Positions 26,720 through 35,244 of a DNA stretch of 64,000 nt are shown here, piece after piece. The stretch is from Portibacter lacus (GTDB lineage Bacteria > Bacteroidota > Bacteroidia > Chitinophagales > Saprospiraceae). The notes below the pieces were generated by a model. The model saw only the letters and a list, made by a program, of their open reading frames with translations, was not told where the DNA came from and ran no database searches. The translations under genes were made by a program, and so were the position numbers. Numbering within the stretch: position 1 is the stretch's first letter; each line of letters begins with the position of its first letter. The stretch covers positions 124,001 to 188,000 of the forward strand of contig NZ_JAJNKA010000011.1 of assembly GCF_021533215.1 (NCBI RefSeq), written 5' to 3'.

Positions 26720-28285
26720 ATGAACAGAGTGTATTTAATATTAGCGATCACTTCGCTATGTGCCATTAGTCTTTCAGCTCAATGTATCAAGGGGAATTGC
26801 AGTAACGGGAAGGGAACCTATATTTTTAATAGTGGTTCTAAGTTTACGGGCAATTTCAAAAATGGTCGGATACACGAATACGGAACTTTGTATTTCAGCG
26901 ATGGTCGTATTTATAAAGGTCAATGGTCTAGTCAGAGACGTCACGGAAAAGGCGTAATGAAATATAAAGATGGTTCTATTTACGCTGGAGATTTCGAATT
27001 AAATAACCGTCAAGGGAAGGGAAAGTTAACTTTAGCAAGCGGAGATGTGTATGATGGCCATTGGAAAAATGATCAGCTAGAAGGACAAGGATTTGTGGAA
27101 TATGCAAGTGGCGAAAAGAAAATGGTGAATTGGGTCAATGGAAAAATTCAAGGTAGCAATGAAAGTAATGTTGTTTTAGCGAGCTCGAAACCAGTTATTA
27201 AAAAGGAGAAAGTGCAATATGCAAAGGAGAAAGTAGAGTCGGGGAGTAGGGTATATACGAATTGTAATCGAGTAAATTGCGGTGATGGAGAAGGCAAGTA
27301 TACTTATAAGGATGGATCTTATTTTGTAGGTCAATTTTATGGCGGACTACCACAAGGAGAAGGAATCTGTTATTATGCGAATGGTGATCGATACGAAGGT
27401 GGGTGGAAAAATAATGCACCAGATGGAGAAGGTGTGATGTATTTCGCAAGTGGAACGGTGTATGGTGCGTTATGGAGTGCGGGTTATCCTTTAAAGAAAA
27501 TACATGCATCTGAAAAGCCACGGTTTAAGCCAGAAAACAAGATCAAATTAGTAGAGCAAACTAAAGAAGTTAAGATTTATGCAGTTATTGTTGGTATTGC
27601 AAGTTACAACCACATGCCTACACTTAAGTATACTGATGACGATGCTTATCAAGTATATGCATTCTTGAAAAGTCCAGAAGGCGGTGCGATTCCAGATGAA
27701 CGTATTTCTTTATTGATAGATGAATCGGCATCTAGAAAAAGGATATTAGCAGAAATGGAGAATACCTTTTCTATGGCAGATGAGAATGATGTGATCATGT
27801 TATACTATTCTGGGCATGGATTGCCAGGTTCATTTCTGCCTATAGATTTCGATGGATATAATAATATACTTCAGCACTCAGAGATCAAGGAAATCTTAGA
27901 TAAATCTAAAGCAAAGCACAAAATTTGTTTTGCAGACGCGTGCCATTCGGGTTCTTTGTTAGCAATGAAGAGTCCTTTCGATGCTACGAGAATGCAATCT
28001 TTCTTTGATGGTTTTGAAAATGCTTCAGCTGGAACGGCTTTGTTTACGTCTTCGAAAAGTGAAGAGATCTCTATGGAAACGAGCGGGCTTCGACAAGGAA
28101 TCTATAGTCATTATCTGATCAGAGGACTAAGAGGAGAGGCGGATGCTAATCGAAATAAGATCGTTACGATTTCTGAGTTGTTTGATTATGTGAATAAGAA
28201 TGTGAGGACGTATACTTCTAATCGTCAGACTCCAGTGATAGCAGGAAATTATGATAACGATATGCCCGTGAGTGTTCTTCGATAG
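26720..28285 (+). CDS. Secreted MORN-repeat protein fused to a caspase-like (C14) peptidase
   Basis: This 521-aa protein has a signal peptide (residues 1-20), then MORN repeats in two blocks (about 24-145 and 183-255), for example GTLYFSDGRIYKGQW and GICYYANGDRYEGGW. A caspase-like domain follows from about 284 to the end. The catalytic dyad is seen as His366 in YYSGHG and Cys408 in DACHSG, with an acidic pocket pattern as in prokaryotic metacaspases. A lysine-rich linker (160-175) splits the MORN blocks. Prokaryotic caspase homologues usually cut after Arg or Lys; the target here is unknown. Monocistronic, with no promoter consensus found. Confidence 0.88.
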   Translation: MNRVYLILAITSLCAISLSAQCIKGNCSNGKGTYIFNSGSKFTGNFKNGRIHEYGTLYFSDGRIYKGQWSSQRRHGKGVMKYKDGSIYAGDFELNNRQGKGKLTLASGDVYDGHWKNDQLEGQGFVEYASGEKKMVNWVNGKIQGSNESNVVLASSKPVIKKEKVQYAKEKVESGSRVYTNCNRVNCGDGEGKYTYKDGSYFVGQFYGGLPQGEGICYYANGDRYEGGWKNNAPDGEGVMYFASGTVYGALWSAGYPLKKIHASEKPRFKPENKIKLVEQTKEVKIYAVIVGIASYNHMPTLKYTDDDAYQVYAFLKSPEGGAIPDERISLLIDESASRKRILAEMENTFSMADENDVIMLYYSGHGLPGSFLPIDFDGYNNILQHSEIKEILDKSKAKHKICFADACHSGSLLAMKSPFDATRMQSFFDGFENASAGTALFTSSKSEEISMETSGLRQGIYSHYLIRGLRGEADANRNKIVTISELFDYVNKNVRTYTSNRQTPVIAGNYDNDMPVSVLR

Positions 28286-28311
28286 ATGATAATAGATAAT
28301 GAATAGTTTAT

Positions 28312-28362
28312 AAATCGGACAGGTAAGCTCGCAGTGAAACGAAGAGACTGCTTAGCCGATTT
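28312..28362 (+). repeat. REP-like element, AAGC-type
   Basis: Outer inverted repeat AAATCGG (28312-28318) / CCGATTT (28356-28362) encloses GTAAGCTCGCAGTGAAAC, then GAAGAGACTGCTTAGCC. The same core is seen at 39521 and three times at 47953-48250. Confidence 0.7.
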
Positions 28363-28432
28363 TTAGTAATTGGTGAAGGGTTGAGGTTGGAGTTTAGTTT
28401 TCAGTCGTTTGTTTTTAGTTTTTTGGTTAAAA

Positions 28433-28475
28433 TTCGGGATCAGATTGTCGAAGCTATGCGGTGTGTAGGGATTAA
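28433..28475 (+). repeat. REP-like element, degenerate GATC-type copy
   Basis: Begins TTCGGGATCAGATTGTCGAA like the copy at 28654 and shares the later GTAGGGAT block, but its last part has decayed. Confidence 0.5.
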
Positions 28476-28653
28476 AAAGTTCTTATAACTGTTCTCTCTG
28501 AGGCATAATGTTTTGAAATTGCAAGCTACAAAGTCGGTGCGCTGCACCTCTGTCATTTGAGAGTACTAATATTACAAACAAACATGGTCCTCTGCACCTG
28601 ATTTACTAACCATGACTTGCTGAATGGATTAAATGTACCTTGATCAAAGTTGA

Positions 28654-28717
28654 GATTCGGGATCAGATCTTCGAAGCGAAACGGAGAGCAGGGATCGTCG
28701 AGCTCTCGCAAGATCTG
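28654..28717 (+). repeat. REP-like element, complete GATC-type copy with long hairpin
   Basis: Contains CAGATCTT (28664-28671) pairing with AAGATCTG (28710-28717), and GAGAGC (28684-28689) pairing with GCTCTC (28702-28707). The interior GCAGGGATCGTCGAGCT is shared, with small changes, by the copy beside the transposase at 61592-61633. Confidence 0.7.
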
Positions 28718-28767
28718 TGGTTTTCCAAATCTAAAACCTTCACTTTATGATCGTATTTCACTATAGC

Positions 28768-28798
28768 TTTGCCATTTATCAATTAAAAATTAACTTTG
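28768..28798 (+). promoter_or_regulatory. aspS promoter, TTTG-N19-TAACTTTG
   Basis: TTTG at 28768-28771 and TAACTTTG at 28791-28798 are separated by 19 bases, an exact fit to the Bacteroidota housekeeping promoter. The ATG of aspS lies 26 bases further on. Confidence 0.75.
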
Positions 28799-28824
28799 CG
28801 GCTTAATTAGAAAATAAGAACAAA

Positions 28825-30597
28825 ATGTATAGAACTCATCATTGTGGAGCGCTTAGAATCTCAGACGTAGGAAGTGAAGTAACTTTAAGTGGATGGAATC
28901 AAGCGAGTAGGGATTTTGGTGGATTGACTTTCGTCGATTTAAGAGATAGATATGGCATAACTCAATTGGTCTTTAATATTGAAGATGATAAAGTTCTAGC
29001 TGAGCAAGCAGGAAAATTGGGTCGTGAGTTCGTATTAAAAGTAACGGGTGTAGTTCGGGAGCGTAGTAACAAGAATCCTAATAGACCTACGGGAGATATT
29101 GAAATAGAAGTGAAAACACTTGAAATTCTTAACGGATCTAAAACGCCTCCGTTTACCATCGAGGATGAAACAGATGGTGGTGATGACCTAAGAATGAAAT
29201 ATAGATACCTGGATATGAGAAGAGCTCCAGTGAGAGATAATCTTATTTTCAGAAGTAAACTAGCAATAGAAACGAGAAAATATCTTTCTGATTCAGAATT
29301 TGTAGAAGTGGAAACGCCATTTTTAATCAAAAGTACGCCAGAAGGAGCGCGAGATTTCGTAGTGCCGAGTCGAATGAATCCAGGTCAATTTTATGCACTG
29401 CCTCAATCACCGCAGACCTTTAAGCAATTGCTTATGGTTGCAGGAATGGATAGATACTTTCAGATTGTTAAATGTTTCAGAGATGAAGATTTAAGAGCAG
29501 ACCGTCAACCAGAGTTTACACAGATAGACTGCGAAATGGCATTCGTTACTAGAGATGAAATTCTAGATACATTCGAAGGCTTAACAAAGCACTTATTTAA
29601 GCAAACACTTTCTATTGATCTTCCTGACTTTCCTAAAATGTCATATGATGACGCTATGAGTCGCTACGGTTCAGATAAACCAGATACTCGATTCGGGATG
29701 GAATTTGTAGAAATGAATGAATTCACTCAGAATCAAGGTTTCAATGTTTTCGATTCAGCTGAGTTGGTTGTTGGAATTGTTGCTAAAGGAATTGCAGCTG
29801 ATTATTCAAATAAAGACCTGAATAAATTAACAGACTGGATGAAACGCCCACAGATCGGCGCTAAAGGACTTGTATATGTAAAATGCAATGAAGATGGCTC
29901 GTTCAAGTCTACAGTTGGAAAGTTCTTCGATGATGCTGCATTGCAAAATTGGGCAGATAAGATGGGTGCTGAAAAAGGTGATATCATTTTTGCACTTTCA
30001 GGTGAAAAAGATAAGACAAGAAAGCAACTGAATGAATTGAGACTAGAGATGGGAAGAAAGATGGGGCTGATGGATCCAAAACAATTCAACCCACTATGGG
30101 TAGTTGACTTCCCACTATTAGAATGGGATGAGGACAGTAACAGATTTCATGCGATGCACCACCCATTCACCGCTCCGAAAAAAGAAGACGAACAAAGAAT
30201 GCTTACAGGAGATCATGAAACAATGAAGTCCTTAAGAGCAGATGCCTATGATTTAGTAATCAATGGTGTAGAAATCGGTGGTGGATCTATAAGGATTCAT
30301 GACAGAGATCTTCAGTCTAAGAATTTTGATTTACTTGGATTTTCTAAAGAAGAAGCTGAAGAACAGTTTGGGTTTTTACTTGGAGCATTCGAATATGGTG
30401 CGCCTCCACATGGTGGAATTGCATTCGGTTTCGATCGATTGTGTGCAGTATTAAATGGTGTTAATTCTATTCGAGATTTTATTGCATTCCCGAAAAATAA
30501 TCAAGGACGAGACATGATGATTGATACACCTTCACGTATTGATGATGAGCAATTAAAAGAGTTAAATCTGGATGTGACTGTAGCAGAGAAAGAATAA
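28825..30597 (+). CDS. aspS: Aspartyl-tRNA synthetase
   Basis: This 590-aa class IIb synthetase charges tRNA-Asp. It has an N-terminal OB-fold anticodon-binding domain (residues 1-105), the motif 2 region [19 protein letters not shown] near 220, the bacterial insertion (GAD) domain at about 300-420, and motif 3 [13 protein letters not shown] near 540. A perfect promoter precedes it and a strong terminator follows, so it is a single-gene unit. Confidence 0.97.
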   Translation: MYRTHHCGALRISDVGSEVTLSGWNQASRDFGGLTFVDLRDRYGITQLVFNIEDDKVLAEQAGKLGREFVLKVTGVVRERSNKNPNRPTGDIEIEVKTLEILNGSKTPPFTIEDETDGGDDLRMKYRYLDMRRAPVRDNLIFRSKLAIETRKYLSDSEFVEVETPFLIKSTPEGARDFVVPSRMNPGQFYALPQSPQTFKQLLMVAGMDRYFQIVKCFRDEDLRADRQPEFTQIDCEMAFVTRDEILDTFEGLTKHLFKQTLSIDLPDFPKMSYDDAMSRYGSDKPDTRFGMEFVEMNEFTQNQGFNVFDSAELVVGIVAKGIAADYSNKDLNKLTDWMKRPQIGAKGLVYVKCNEDGSFKSTVGKFFDDAALQNWADKMGAEKGDIIFALSGEKDKTRKQLNELRLEMGRKMGLMDPKQFNPLWVVDFPLLEWDEDSNRFHAMHHPFTAPKKEDEQRMLTGDHETMKSLRADAYDLVINGVEIGGGSIRIHDRDLQSKNFDLLGFSKEEAEEQFGFLLGAFEYGAPPHGGIAFGFDRLCAVLNGVNSIRDFIAFPKNNQGRDMMIDTPSRIDDEQLKELNLDVTVAEKE

Positions 30598-30635
30598 ATG
30601 ATGGTTAGAAAATGATCTAACTTATAGAGAAAAAT

Positions 30636-30667
30636 AGAGCCCATAAATAACAATATTCATGGGCTCT
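30636..30667. terminator. Bidirectional terminator between aspS and the convergent oxidoreductase
   Basis: Inverted repeat AGAGCCCAT (30636-30644) / ATGGGCTCT (30659-30667), followed by a T-run on the plus strand and preceded by an A-run. Confidence 0.85.
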
Positions 30668-30734
30668 TTTTATTTATCTATATCGTATCAATTAATAGTC
30701 GCTATAAAATTGACCATTAAAAAAATCCTTCATT

Positions 30735-32123
30735 CTAACTTACGATACCAAGTTCCGCTGTTTCCTTCCACTTTCCTCTTGTGAAATCTGGGAACTTTTG
30801 TGGCGCACCTTCTAAAGCAACACTTGCTTCACTTAATGGCGCAACGGCACTCCAGAAACATCCTTCATAAACATTCTGATCTAGGGGCTGTCCTTGTTGG
30901 AGACATTCTACTATTCGATACATCATCATTCCATCCATTCCACCATGCCCTGTATCTTTCGTCTTCTCGTTCAATCTAGTATACAATGGGTGGTCATATT
31001 TCTGGTACAAAACTTCTAGATCGTCACCTTGAGCCCATGAATGATGATTTTTCGTAACGCCTTCTACACCGCCTTCCAGTGCAACTCGGGTTGGGAATCC
31101 AGCAAGTGTTCCTTTTGTTCCTTGAATCAGATTTAATCTAGAATATGGTCTTGGACTTGTTTCATCCCACTGCACCATTACCGTTCTGCCTAGGTTCGTT
31201 TTAATAATAGAAGTATTAAGATCGCCTCCTTTATAATCTAATTTGTTCCATTTGTGATCTGCTGGATAGTTTTTCTCAGCATAGATAGATCGACCTCTGG
31301 AAGGTGTAGAAAAGGAAACTAAGCTTTTGAAATTATCTTCTCCTCTTCCTAGATTCATATATTGAGCAACGGGTCCAAGTCCGTGAGTAGGGTACAAGTT
31401 TCCGTCTCTATGTGCATAATGAGGTGTTCTCCATGATCCGGTACCTCTCTCTACTGAATTCATTTGTCCTCTAAGTTCGTGGATATACGCCGCTTCACCA
31501 TGTAATACTTCTCCGATAACACCTTGGCGAACCATATTTAGGAACATTAACTCATCTCTGCTGTAATTAACATTTTCCATCATCATACAGTGTTTCTGAG
31601 TTTCTTCAGAGGTCTGTACGATATCCCACATCTCCCCAAGTGTCAGTGCGATTGGTACTTCCACAAAGGCATGCGCACCTTTCTTCATCGCTTCGATTGC
31701 CATCGGAGCATGATTCTTCCAGTTCGTGCAGATGAATACCACATCAGGTTTTACTTCGTCTAACATCGTTTTCCACTTATCCTCGCCACCATAGTATAAC
31801 TTAATATTCCTATGGCGCCCTTCTCCTCCTTGTTCTTGAGCTAATTTTTTCGCATTTTCGGCCTTATCTTGATATAGGTCACTGATCGCAACAACTTCTG
31901 TTCCAGGAAGACTAGAGAAAAACTTAACATGTCCAGGGCCTCTTGCTCCTACACCAATGAACGCCGCTTTGACATTTTTTAATTTAGGAGCTTTGAATCC
32001 GCCCATGTATTGTCCAGCAGTAAAATCTGTGAAATCATTCGCTTTTACTAAAGGAGCTAATGATATGGCTGCTCCAGTTAATGAAGTTTTTATAAGGAAA
32101 TTTCTTCTACTAATATTTTTCAT
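30735..32123 (-). CDS. Gfo/Idh/MocA-family oxidoreductase with Tat signal
   Basis: This 462-aa protein has a clear twin-arginine signal (SRRNFLIKTSLTGAAIS), so it is exported folded, with its cofactor bound. The Rossmann fold carries AAFIGVGARGPGHVKFF and the substrate-pocket EVPIALTLGEMW segment, replacing the usual EKP-type motif. Its closest relatives by architecture are exported glycosidase-like family GH109 oxidoreductases, which use NAD to hydrolyse alpha-N-acetylgalactosaminides. I cannot confirm that activity from sequence. It is only distantly similar to the oxidoreductase at 23.7 kb. Confidence 0.82.
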   Translation of the reverse strand: MKNISRRNFLIKTSLTGAAISLAPLVKANDFTDFTAGQYMGGFKAPKLKNVKAAFIGVGARGPGHVKFFSSLPGTEVVAISDLYQDKAENAKKLAQEQGGEGRHRNIKLYYGGEDKWKTMLDEVKPDVVFICTNWKNHAPMAIEAMKKGAHAFVEVPIALTLGEMWDIVQTSEETQKHCMMMENVNYSRDELMFLNMVRQGVIGEVLHGEAAYIHELRGQMNSVERGTGSWRTPHYAHRDGNLYPTHGLGPVAQYMNLGRGEDNFKSLVSFSTPSRGRSIYAEKNYPADHKWNKLDYKGGDLNTSIIKTNLGRTVMVQWDETSPRPYSRLNLIQGTKGTLAGFPTRVALEGGVEGVTKNHHSWAQGDDLEVLYQKYDHPLYTRLNEKTKDTGHGGMDGMMMYRIVECLQQGQPLDQNVYEGCFWSAVAPLSEASVALEGAPQKFPDFTRGKWKETAELGIVS

Positions 32124-32372
32124 AAGTTATTGTTTCTAATCGATTCGTATTAATGGGTGTAAAATGACGTAATTCATGAAGTAGAAATATCCTCTTGGTG
32201 CGATAATTTATAAAGTATCATAAACTGGTTCATTTAAAAATGTCTTTAAAATGGTTGGTTTGTAACCAATTCGACTGTCAATTTAACTTTATTTAGGGAA
32301 TCTGAAAAAAAAATCAGCTCTTTCCAATAAATTATGGCAGTTAAAAGTTGTCAATTTTATTTCTGTTTTGAA

Positions 32373-32945
32373 TTAAAGTTTTTGAACGATGAGTTGCCAC
32401 TCATTTTTTAAAATACTATAATACACGGTATCTCTCCTATGACCATCTTGCATTAGGGTATGACTTCTTAATGTTCCTTCATAAGTCGCTCCGATTTTTT
32501 CCATGGCCCGTCTGGATTGGATATTCCGAGCATCGGCTTTTAATTCTACCCTTTGAAAATCTAAGGTGTCGAATGCGTATGTCAACATTAAATGCTTTAC
32601 GTATTTGTTCAGGCCTGTCCCATGAACGATAGGATCTAACCATGTCCATCCTATTTCTATTCGTTTATTTTCTGACGATATATTTCCAAAACTTGAACTT
32701 CCTACAAAAGCATTTCTCTGTTTATCGAAAATCACGAATGGATATCGATTGCCAGAGTTTCGTTGATTGATAGCACTCTGAATATAGGCGGATAGTGATT
32801 CTTTAGTCCCAAAGGCCGAAGGGGAATATTTTAGTAATTTCGGATGATTGAGGGCAATAGGTAGTAAGTCATCTAAGTGCGTTATGGATAATGGGCTCAT
32901 TCGAACTCGACTGTTTTCTAGAATGACCTCTTCTTTTGTATTCAT
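32373..32945 (-). CDS. GNAT-family N-acetyltransferase (RimJ/RimL-like)
   Basis: This 190-aa protein has the RimJ/RimL type fold: SPLSITHLDDLLPIALNHP at the start, an acyl-CoA loop region (GTGLNKYVKHLMLTYAFD) and a final FQRVELKADARNIQSRRAMEKIGATYEG, which is the conserved C-terminal GNAT signature. It overlaps the upstream small gene by 4 bp, so the two are translationally coupled. Substrate unknown; relatives acetylate ribosomal protein N-termini or small molecules. Confidence 0.88.
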   Translation of the reverse strand: MNTKEEVILENSRVRMSPLSITHLDDLLPIALNHPKLLKYSPSAFGTKESLSAYIQSAINQRNSGNRYPFVIFDKQRNAFVGSSSFGNISSENKRIEIGWTWLDPIVHGTGLNKYVKHLMLTYAFDTLDFQRVELKADARNIQSRRAMEKIGATYEGTLRSHTLMQDGHRRDTVYYSILKNEWQLIVQKL

Positions 32946-33280
32946 ATTTCTTCTATAATAGATGTTCCCTTAGAAAAATTTCCTGAAGTCCACTGCCATG
33001 TTTCGTGCAATCTGATCCGTCCATCCTCCAATACTTCTGGCTTGGAAAAGCAAATTCCTGTTTGGATCACACTTGAATGAAGAATCTGATGATACCTCAT
33101 GTCTATATTCCCTTCCTTATCTACCAGTCCGATGAGTTGTCCTTTAGCAATAGAACCTCCAGCGTAGGAACTGGTAACGATTTGCCCTTCTTGAAAATAT
33201 TCAAAAATTACCTCCTGAGATACTTCCCCATTATCAGAAACGGTGGCAGGCCTGAATTTTCTTTGATTGTAATTTACCAT
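32942..33280 (-). CDS. Small conserved protein, often labelled N-acetylglutamate synthase-like
   Basis: This 112-aa protein shows the pattern YNQRKFRPATVSDNGEVS, then YFQEGQIVTSSYAGG, GLVDKEGNIDMRYHQ and LHETWQWTSGNFSKGTSIIEE. In many Bacteroidota and Firmicutes such proteins carry an 'n-acetylglutamate synthase' label with no biochemical support that I know of. It looks like an all-beta, lipocalin-like fold rather than a GNAT enzyme. It is coupled by a 4-bp overlap to the real acetyltransferase gene. Confidence 0.7.
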   Translation of the reverse strand: MVNYNQRKFRPATVSDNGEVSQEVIFEYFQEGQIVTSSYAGGSIAKGQLIGLVDKEGNIDMRYHQILHSSVIQTGICFSKPEVLEDGRIRLHETWQWTSGNFSKGTSIIEEI

Positions 33281-33300
33281 CAGATTTCCTATCGATTGCT

Positions 33301-34446
33301 TTATTTTTTGCCTTCTGAAATAATGCTTTCTAGTTCTTTAACTCTTTTATTCATTTCGATGAGATGCAAGGTTAATTCTTCTATTTTTTCAAGTAGAATG
33401 GCATTAGTCGCACCCAGATCACTTCCGTTTTCTAAAACTTCTTTTTCAGTAGGTACTCCTGGGAGATGAGCATTTTTATCAATGTATTTTTCTAATTCTT
33501 CCAGGCTTTTCAGATTGTAATCTTCAGAAAATACATAATCTGGCCAGACACTTGGACGTGCGATAACACCTTTAGCAATGATATCACCTTCTACACCTAC
33601 ATTTCCTACAACGGATAATTTCATCTGAGCGTCTGAAGTTCCGATACCGATATTTTTCGTGAAGTTAGGAAATACGGTGGTGTTATTAGAATACCACTTA
33701 GAAGCTGGAGAACATGAGGTTGTATAATTTTTATCTAAGATTAAATTGTCTATTTGGCCTGTTAACCCTCTGAGATAATCACCAGCTGCAGAAGCACAGT
33801 GTTGAATGAAATTTAAAGGCGCTATTTCACACAAATTACTTGTAACAGTTTGATTATTCAAAAGTATTGTTCGGTCTTCATCCACATAAACACTAAGTGA
33901 CAAAACAACACCTACTTTCTCGAAATCAAAATACAGTTTTTGATTTAGGTTGTAAAAGAATATAAAATCAGATGTAAAAAAGGTTTCATTTATCTTTGAA
34001 TTAATACTAAATCTGTTATTCCCACCCTCTAAATCGTTTCCATAATATACACTTATATAATCTGTATCTGATATAGGTTGTCCAGTACAAGCTATATCTG
34101 GACATAATCTACCATTTTCTTTATTATCTTCAGTTAATACAATAAGATTATGGCCGACACTTGGTCCACTTCTAAATCCTAATTCGCTATAAACAAAATC
34201 AAAAGAAAATTTCCAGTCATCTGTAGTTAATAATGGTTCAGCTAGCTGTCTATAAACCCTTCTTTGTTGACCAGCATAACTCAAATTCTTAAAATTAACA
34301 ACACCCTCTGAAATTTCTACATTAGTACCCACTTGCGTCCACAGACTAGGGTCGTCATAATGGTCTACGAGATAATTCTGTTGAGCATTGCCCACATTAA
34401 CAATGAAATAAAAACAAAGGAGCAAGAAGAAGGGTCTTAAGTTCAT
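33301..34446 (-). CDS. Secreted protein with tail-fibre-like (S74-related) C-terminus
   Basis: This 381-aa protein has a signal peptide (residues 1-21, VNVGNAQ), then a lectin-like beta-sandwich region of about 200 residues. The C-terminal segment, IGIGTSDAQMKLSVVGNVGV, then WPDYVFSEDYNLKSLEELEK, HLPGVPTEKEVLENG and a final coiled coil (LLEKIEELTLHLIEMNKRVKELES), is very common at the ends of Bacteroidota secreted proteins and resembles phage tail-fibre trimerisation modules. It lacks a T9SS sorting tail. The stop is 20 bp from the next gene downstream. Function unknown. Confidence 0.75.
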   Translation of the reverse strand: MNLRPFFLLLCFYFIVNVGNAQQNYLVDHYDDPSLWTQVGTNVEISEGVVNFKNLSYAGQQRRVYRQLAEPLLTTDDWKFSFDFVYSELGFRSGPSVGHNLIVLTEDNKENGRLCPDIACTGQPISDTDYISVYYGNDLEGGNNRFSINSKINETFFTSDFIFFYNLNQKLYFDFEKVGVVLSLSVYVDEDRTILLNNQTVTSNLCEIAPLNFIQHCASAAGDYLRGLTGQIDNLILDKNYTTSCSPASKWYSNNTTVFPNFTKNIGIGTSDAQMKLSVVGNVGVEGDIIAKGVIARPSVWPDYVFSEDYNLKSLEELEKYIDKNAHLPGVPTEKEVLENGSDLGATNAILLEKIEELTLHLIEMNKRVKELESIISEGKK

Positions 34447-34500
34447 GGATTAAAGTGTTTTATGAATCCATAAAGATAAAATTAATTGACAATCTTGGAC

Positions 34501-35241
34501 CTACAAATTTCCTAGCATTTCCATCACCTCCGCTTTCTTCCTCACCGATACGGGAACCTCATCTCCATTATTCATCTTTAGATATCCGCCATCCTTCTTG
34601 ATAAACGCATGAATATAATCCTCATTAATTAAATGAGATTGATGAACCCTAGAAAATCCATGTGGCTGAAGGATCTTATCGAAAAACTTAAGCGTCTTTG
34701 TTACGAAAACTTTAGGGCGATCCTTCAGATAAAAGATGGTATTATTTGCTTCAGCTTGGCAGTGAATAATATCCTTGATTTCTACCACGATAATCTTCTC
34801 CAACGTATGCAATGAAATTCGCCGAGGCAGTTCATCTGGTTTTGCGATGGTCTCATTTAATAAATCTAGACTTTCTGAAGAATGGCCCATTTGCGCTTCT
34901 GCCCTTTCTACCGCTTGTACGAGTTCTTCTGGATTAATGGGTTTTAATAGATAATCTACCGCAGCATACTTGAATGCCCGAATGGCATATTCGTCTGAGG
35001 CCGTGACGAAGATCAATTTGAAATTCATTTCTGGTAGAATTTGTAACAGATCAAATCCCGTTCCATCGCCCAACATAATATCAAGAAAGACAATATCAGG
35101 TTTCTTCGCCTTTAATAATTTAGCTGCTGAAATTACACTTTCTGCATGACCTATAATCTCCACATTTGGGCAGTACTCTTCTAAATCTTTTCTTAAAAGC
35201 TCAGCCGCCGCAGGCATATCTTCTATAATTATTCCTTTCAT
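34501..35241 (-). CDS. LytTR-family response regulator
   Basis: This 246-aa protein has a receiver domain with phospho-acceptor Asp54 in PDIVFLDIMLGDG and the acidic pair IEDM near residue 7, followed by a LytTR DNA-binding domain (about 140-246; SRVHQSHLINEDYIHAFIKKDGGYL). It starts 3 bp after the stop of the sensor kinase, forming a two-component pair of the LytS/LytR kind. Target genes are not identifiable here. Confidence 0.93.
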   Translation of the reverse strand: MKGIIIEDMPAAAELLRKDLEEYCPNVEIIGHAESVISAAKLLKAKKPDIVFLDIMLGDGTGFDLLQILPEMNFKLIFVTASDEYAIRAFKYAAVDYLLKPINPEELVQAVERAEAQMGHSSESLDLLNETIAKPDELPRRISLHTLEKIIVVEIKDIIHCQAEANNTIFYLKDRPKVFVTKTLKFFDKILQPHGFSRVHQSHLINEDYIHAFIKKDGGYLKMNNGDEVPVSVRKKAEVMEMLGNL

Positions 35242-35244
35242 TTC

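Larger units (their letters stand above)
28286..28824. other. 539-bp intergenic region with three REP-like repeats and the aspS promoter
   Basis: No protein-coding frame was recognised. It carries three copies of the window's dispersed palindromic repeat family (28312-28362, 28433-28475, 28654-28717) and the aspS promoter at 28768-28798. Confidence 0.6.
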
